Part shown: piece by piece, positions 6,599 to 9,057 of the stretch | How the letters are laid out: every line of letters starts with the position of its first letter | How positions within the stretch are numbered: the stretch's first letter is position 1 | From: an uncultured Collinsella sp. | Lineage (GTDB): Bacteria; Actinomycetota; Coriobacteriia; Coriobacteriales; Coriobacteriaceae | Length of the DNA stretch: 9,057 nucleotides | Reading direction: 5' to 3' | Assembly: GCA_900556705.1 (NCBI GenBank) | Contig: USPT01000038.1 | Span: 1 to 9,057 of the forward strand | Notes under the pieces: model-generated | What the model was told of the DNA's origin: nothing | The model's database searches: none | What the model saw: only the letters and a program-made list of their open reading frames with translations | Made by a program: the position numbers and the translations under genes

Positions 6599-7360
6599 CT
6601 AGATAAAGAGCTCGCATTCCTTCCGAACGACGCAAACCTTGCTCAGCATCTGGGAAACAGCGGATAGCTTGTTGGGATCAAGCTTACGAGCGCCTCGCGG
6701 ACATACGGCAACGCAGCGCATGCAGGAGATGCACGCCTCGCCAGCTGCTCGTTTGGGGTCACCCTTGTCGATAGCACAAACGGGGCACGCCGCGGCGCAT
6801 GCACCGCAGGAGACGCAATCCTCTGTTGCCTCGGGTGCCATGCGGTGACCTCCGGCTTGTTTATAAGGACGATTGCCGGGAATAGAGGGCTCGGATGTAT
6901 CCTCAGCCAACAGCTTTTGCTGAATTTGCTGCGCAAACTCTGCGAGCTGCGCCGCATCCTGCGCATCCGGACGACCGGCAGCAAACTGTCGCGCAATGGA
7001 ATGTTCTGCAATGGCTGCAACTGCCGCGATCACCCGGAATCCCGCATGCTTCGCAACGTCCTCCAGCTCTACGAGCGTGTCCTCAAACGCGCGGTTTCCG
7101 TATACACAAACCAAAACAGCCCGAGCCCCGTTGCCGCGCACCATGTCCAACCGGTCAGCCACCACAGCCGGGATTCTACCGGCATACGCCGGCACAGAGA
7201 TTACGGCCACGTCGTCCTCAGTCATCGAGACAGCGCTGAAATCTAGCCCGCTATCGGTCAGATCGACGGTAACGGTATTCTTGCCCAGTGCCCCGGCCAC
7301 AAGGCCAGACACCTTCCGCGTTCCACCCGTCGGACTAAACACAATTTCGAATACGTTCAT
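6599..7360 (-). CDS. EFR1-type flavodoxin-ferredoxin fusion protein
   Basis: This 253-residue cytoplasmic protein joins a flavodoxin-like domain (about 1-150) to a ferredoxin with two [4Fe-4S] clusters (about 178-230). The N-terminus IVFSPTGGTRKV contains the phosphate-binding loop that holds FMN (9-15), and VISVPAYAGRIP (53-64) is the second FMN-contacting stretch. Ferredoxin cysteines are 182/185/188 with 192 and 210/213/216 with 220, each set in a CxxCxxCxxxCP pattern. Such proteins are low-potential one- or two-electron carriers in anaerobes; the specific partners are usually unknown. ATG 7358-7360 has GGAGG (7369-7373) eight bases upstream. It is transcribed toward the hydrogenase operon but is separated from it by 340 bp with two hairpins, so probably its own unit. 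A role with the hydrogenase is inferred from proximity only. Confidence 0.9.
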   Translation of the reverse strand: MNVFEIVFSPTGGTRKVSGLVAGALGKNTVTVDLTDSGLDFSAVSMTEDDVAVISVPAYAGRIPAVVADRLDMVRGNGARAVLVCVYGNRAFEDTLVELEDVAKHAGFRVIAAVAAIAEHSIARQFAAGRPDAQDAAQLAEFAQQIQQKLLAEDTSEPSIPGNRPYKQAGGHRMAPEATEDCVSCGACAAACPVCAIDKGDPKRAAGEACISCMRCVAVCPRGARKLDPNKLSAVSQMLSKVCVVRKECELFI

Positions 7361-7417
7361 CTAGGCACCCTCCCCCTACGCCTGGCAACGCGTCAAGCCG
7401 CTTTCACATCCAGCCAG

Positions 7418-7423
7418 AGTATA
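7418..7423 (-). promoter_or_regulatory. Possible -10 element of the flavodoxin-ferredoxin gene
   Basis: On the minus strand this reads TATACT, close to the TATAAT consensus, 57 bp upstream of the ATG. A match to TTGACA at 16-18 bp spacing is not present, so the assignment is weak. The palindrome GGGGACCCC lies in the spacer just upstream. Confidence 0.3.
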
Positions 7424-7496
7424 CGGCACGTGGGGTCCCCGTTTTGATGCGCCAAGCACCCCGATGCACCCACGCTACGCTGTCTGCCTCTTCGTT

Positions 7497-7533
7497 TTGT
7501 ATAAATTACGGTACAGATTGTATATATTTACGG
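7497..7533. repeat. Tandem A/T-rich direct repeat, two helical turns apart
   Basis: TTGTATAAATTACGG (7497-7511) recurs as TTGTATATATTTACGG (7518-7533), start-to-start distance 21 bp. The copies differ by one inserted base and little else. Two equal sites on the same DNA face, about 140 bp upstream of the flavodoxin-ferredoxin start, would suit an activator or repressor. They lie in an A/T-rich island inside GC-rich DNA. Confidence 0.45.
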
Positions 7534-7570
7534 GATACCGCCGTGTTCTCCCGAGGTACCCCATCCTGGC

Positions 7571-7807
7571 CCGTGCAAAAAACGGAGTATTCTGCAACGT
7601 GACCGCGCCAGCACCGCCGCGGGTGGGCAAAACTGTAGGGCGCCGTATCATTCTAAGTCCCGACATGGCGAGAATAACGCGCCCCTGCTCCGGAAAACGG
7701 CGAGATCTGGCTCAAAACGCTCGCTAGGGATATCCGAAGACCACCGTTGGCGACGTCGAATCATATGCAGACAACTCGAACTGCAGAATACTCCAAAAAA
7801 TGCACGG
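7571..7807. repeat. Pair of 26-bp inverted repeats enclosing 185 bp
   Basis: The right copy (7782-7807) reads TGCAGAATACTCC, AAAAAA, TGCACGG. The left copy (7571-7596), read on the minus strand, is TGCAGAATACTCC, GTTTTT, TGCACGG. Twenty of 26 positions match, and the mismatches are confined to the central six bases, where an A tract faces a T tract. The enclosed segment has no transposase or clear gene, and I see no target-site duplication at the outer ends. It could be a small non-autonomous element or two copies of a dispersed intergenic motif. Confidence 0.55.
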
Positions 7808-7917
7808 CGCACCTCATGGGACCCATTGCCGCATGGCAGGAAACAGGTCCACGGCATCCTCTAGATGCATTCCCGAGGAAATCACATTTGAACTAGCGAT
7901 CGGATACGGCAAACAAA

Positions 7918-7949
7918 AAGGGCCCCGAACGTAGTTGCTCGGGGCCCTT
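7918..7949 (-). terminator. Intrinsic terminator of the DEAD-box helicase gene
   Basis: AAGGGCCCCGA (7918-7928) and TCGGGGCCCTT (7939-7949) form a perfect 11-bp, very GC-rich stem with a 10-nt loop. On the minus strand it is followed by TTTTTG. It starts 32 bp after the helicase stop codon. Confidence 0.93.
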
Positions 7950-7981
7950 GGTTCACCTCGCTCTAGCGTGCGACGCGTATG

Positions 7982-9057
7982 TTACTTGCGCTTGCCGCCG
8001 CCGTCGCCGGGGCGACGGGAGCTGCCACCGCGCTTGCCGCCACGGCTGTTGCCGTAGCTGCCACGGTTATCGCGACCGCCGGCACGGCCGCCACGGGAGC
8101 CGGCCTGGTTGCCACCACGACGCTCCTCGCGGGTATCGTCGTAGTTGCGCCAATCATCGCGACGATCGCGGCTGGCACGCGGGTCACGACGATCGCGCGA
8201 CTCGTTAGAACGACCGGCGCCGCCGCGGCCGCCATTGCCGCAAGCACCCTCGCGACGCTCGCCGCCGCGGCTACCGCGCTCTTCAAAGCGCTTGCCGCCA
8301 CGGGACTCACCGCCGCGGGCACCACGCTCACCACGGCCCTCGCCGCCACGGCGCTCATCACGGCCGCCGCGCTCGCCATTACGACCGGAGCGACGACGGT
8401 CACCCGAACCGCGCTTGCCGCCGCGCGAACCGCGGCCCTCGTCCTCGCGCTCAACACGACGACGGCCGCCGCGGTCCTCGTCCTCACGACGACGGCGGTG
8501 CGCCTCGCCCTGGAACTGCTTGGCACGGCGCTCGGCACGGTTGCCACGCGGGGCCTGCTTGACGGCGCCAGCACCGCCGCGCTCCTCGGCAGCCACCTCG
8601 CGGGCCACGCTCTCCACGGCCTCGTCCACGCGAGCCTGAACACCCTCGCGCACGCGGGTCTTGCCGCCGCGCTTGGGGCGGCTCGGACGCTCGCCGTCGC
8701 CGCGACGCTCGTCGCGACCGCGGTTGGAACGACCGGCCACATCGCCGTAATCGTCGCCGTTGCGCTTGCCGTCGCGACGTGCCTGCTCAAGCTTCTTCTT
8801 GCTCTTGGACTTGCCGCGCTTGGTCTTCTTCTTCACCTTAAAGGCCGCAGGGTCACGCTCGGGATCAACCGCGGGCGGGTTGGGACCCACGTGCAGGTCG
8901 CCGGCCTCGTAGATGTCGGCGGTCTTGTCCATGAGCTTCTCGATCTCGTAGAACTCATCGACGTCCTGCTCGGTCACAAACGTGATGGCCCAGCCCAGCT
9001 CACCGGCACGGCCCGTACGGCCAATACGGTGGATGTAGTCGGTCGGCTCGGCCGGCA
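7982..9057 (-). CDS. DEAD-box ATP-dependent RNA helicase, C-terminal part (5' end outside the window)
   Basis: Only the last 358 codons are present; the gene continues beyond 9057. The visible N-terminus PAEPTDYIHRIGRTGRAGE contains helicase motif VI (HRIGRTGRAG) of the RecA-like second domain, whose arginines contact ATP, followed by ITFVTEQDVDEFYEIEKLM, typical of the end of that domain. The rest, about 300 residues, is low-complexity: a short Lys-rich stretch (KVKKKTKRGKSKSKKK) and then a long Arg/Gly/Asp/Glu-rich tail with 14 RGG tripeptides, likely disordered and RNA-binding. Such enzymes (RhlE/CsdA-like) unwind RNA in ribosome assembly, mRNA decay or cold adaptation. The 3' end is followed by a strong terminator. 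The family is certain; the subfamily is not, as motifs I-V are missing. Confidence 0.94.
   Translation of the reverse strand, partial: PAEPTDYIHRIGRTGRAGELGWAITFVTEQDVDEFYEIEKLMDKTADIYEAGDLHVGPNPPAVDPERDPAAFKVKKKTKRGKSKSKKKLEQARRDGKRNGDDYGDVAGRSNRGRDERRGDGERPSRPKRGGKTRVREGVQARVDEAVESVAREVAAEERGGAGAVKQAPRGNRAERRAKQFQGEAHRRRREDEDRGGRRRVEREDEGRGSRGGKRGSGDRRRSGRNGERGGRDERRGGEGRGERGARGGESRGGKRFEERGSRGGERREGACGNGGRGGAGRSNESRDRRDPRASRDRRDDWRNYDDTREERRGGNQAGSRGGRAGGRDNRGSYGNSRGGKRGGSSRRPGDGGGKRK

Larger units (their letters stand above)
7361..7981. other. Gene-free region of about 620 bp between helicase and flavodoxin-ferredoxin genes
   Basis: Short open frames occur on both strands, but none has a ribosome binding site, a recognisable domain or the strong GC-rich third positions of the neighbouring genes. 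The region holds the helicase terminator (7918-7949), a pair of inverted 26-bp repeats (7571-7596 and 7782-7807), a tandem A/T-rich repeat (7497-7533) and a possible promoter (-10 near 7418). The 185 bp between the inverted repeats carry no gene that I can identify. Confidence 0.6.

Noticed and set aside
7605..7621. 17-bp word shared with 8565-8581 in the helicase gene
   Set aside because: It is made of simple GC-rich CGCC-type words, with no similarity beyond it; probably coincidence.
7464..7857. Small open frames on both strands between the flavodoxin-ferredoxin and helicase genes
   Set aside because: They overlap the inverted repeats, have no ribosome binding sites and no domain; they look like chance frames in repeat DNA.
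7963..8790. Minus-strand Ala/Val-rich open frame of 275 codons in another frame of the helicase tail
   Set aside because: It arises from frame-shifted reading of the Arg/Gly-rich repeats; the helicase frame is continuous with motif VI and ends before a terminator.

Overview
The window looks like a chromosomal segment from a GC-rich anaerobic actinobacterium of the Coriobacteriia, most plausibly Collinsella or a close relative. That placement is inferred from base composition, strong GGAGG-type ribosome binding sites, a Tat-type lipoprotein signal and anaerobic redox genes. No rRNA or other marker gene is present, so genus level is uncertain. Every gene I can support lies on the minus strand, so transcription runs from high to low coordinates.

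Region by region in transcription order: (1) 9057-7982 is the 3' part of a DEAD-box RNA helicase with a long Arg/Gly-rich tail, followed by a clear intrinsic terminator at 7918-7949. (2) 7917-7361 has no gene but holds a 26-bp inverted-repeat pair, a tandem A/T-rich direct repeat and a possible promoter. (3) 7360-6599 is a flavodoxin-ferredoxin fusion protein (EFR1 type). (4) 6598-6259 is non-coding, with two adjacent hairpins and the likely control region of the next operon. (5) 6258-180 is a compact four-gene operon: a NuoF-C-terminal/GltD-like iron-sulfur flavoprotein, a group A [FeFe] hydrogenase, a lipoprotein substrate-binding protein of the NitT/TauT type, and a single polypeptide fusing the ABC permease to its ATPase. 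The genes overlap by 7 bp or are separated by 2-3 bp. (6) 179-1 is non-coding, with a copy of a dispersed A/T-rich motif.

The hydrogenase and flavoprotein make a coherent redox pair. NAD(P)H would reduce FAD in the GltD-like part, electrons would pass through several iron-sulfur clusters into the hydrogenase F-clusters, and protons would be reduced to H2 (or the reverse). The upstream flavodoxin-ferredoxin is a plausible low-potential partner. The most unusual features are the ABC importer locked into a hydrogenase operon, its permease-ATPase fusion with an unusually short nucleotide-binding domain, and a NuoF-like domain that has lost its FMN/NADH-binding half and is fused to a GltD-like module. 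No hydrogenase maturation genes (hydE, hydF, hydG) are present here. The intergenic regions carry hairpins and repeated motifs that look like dispersed repeats of the genome.
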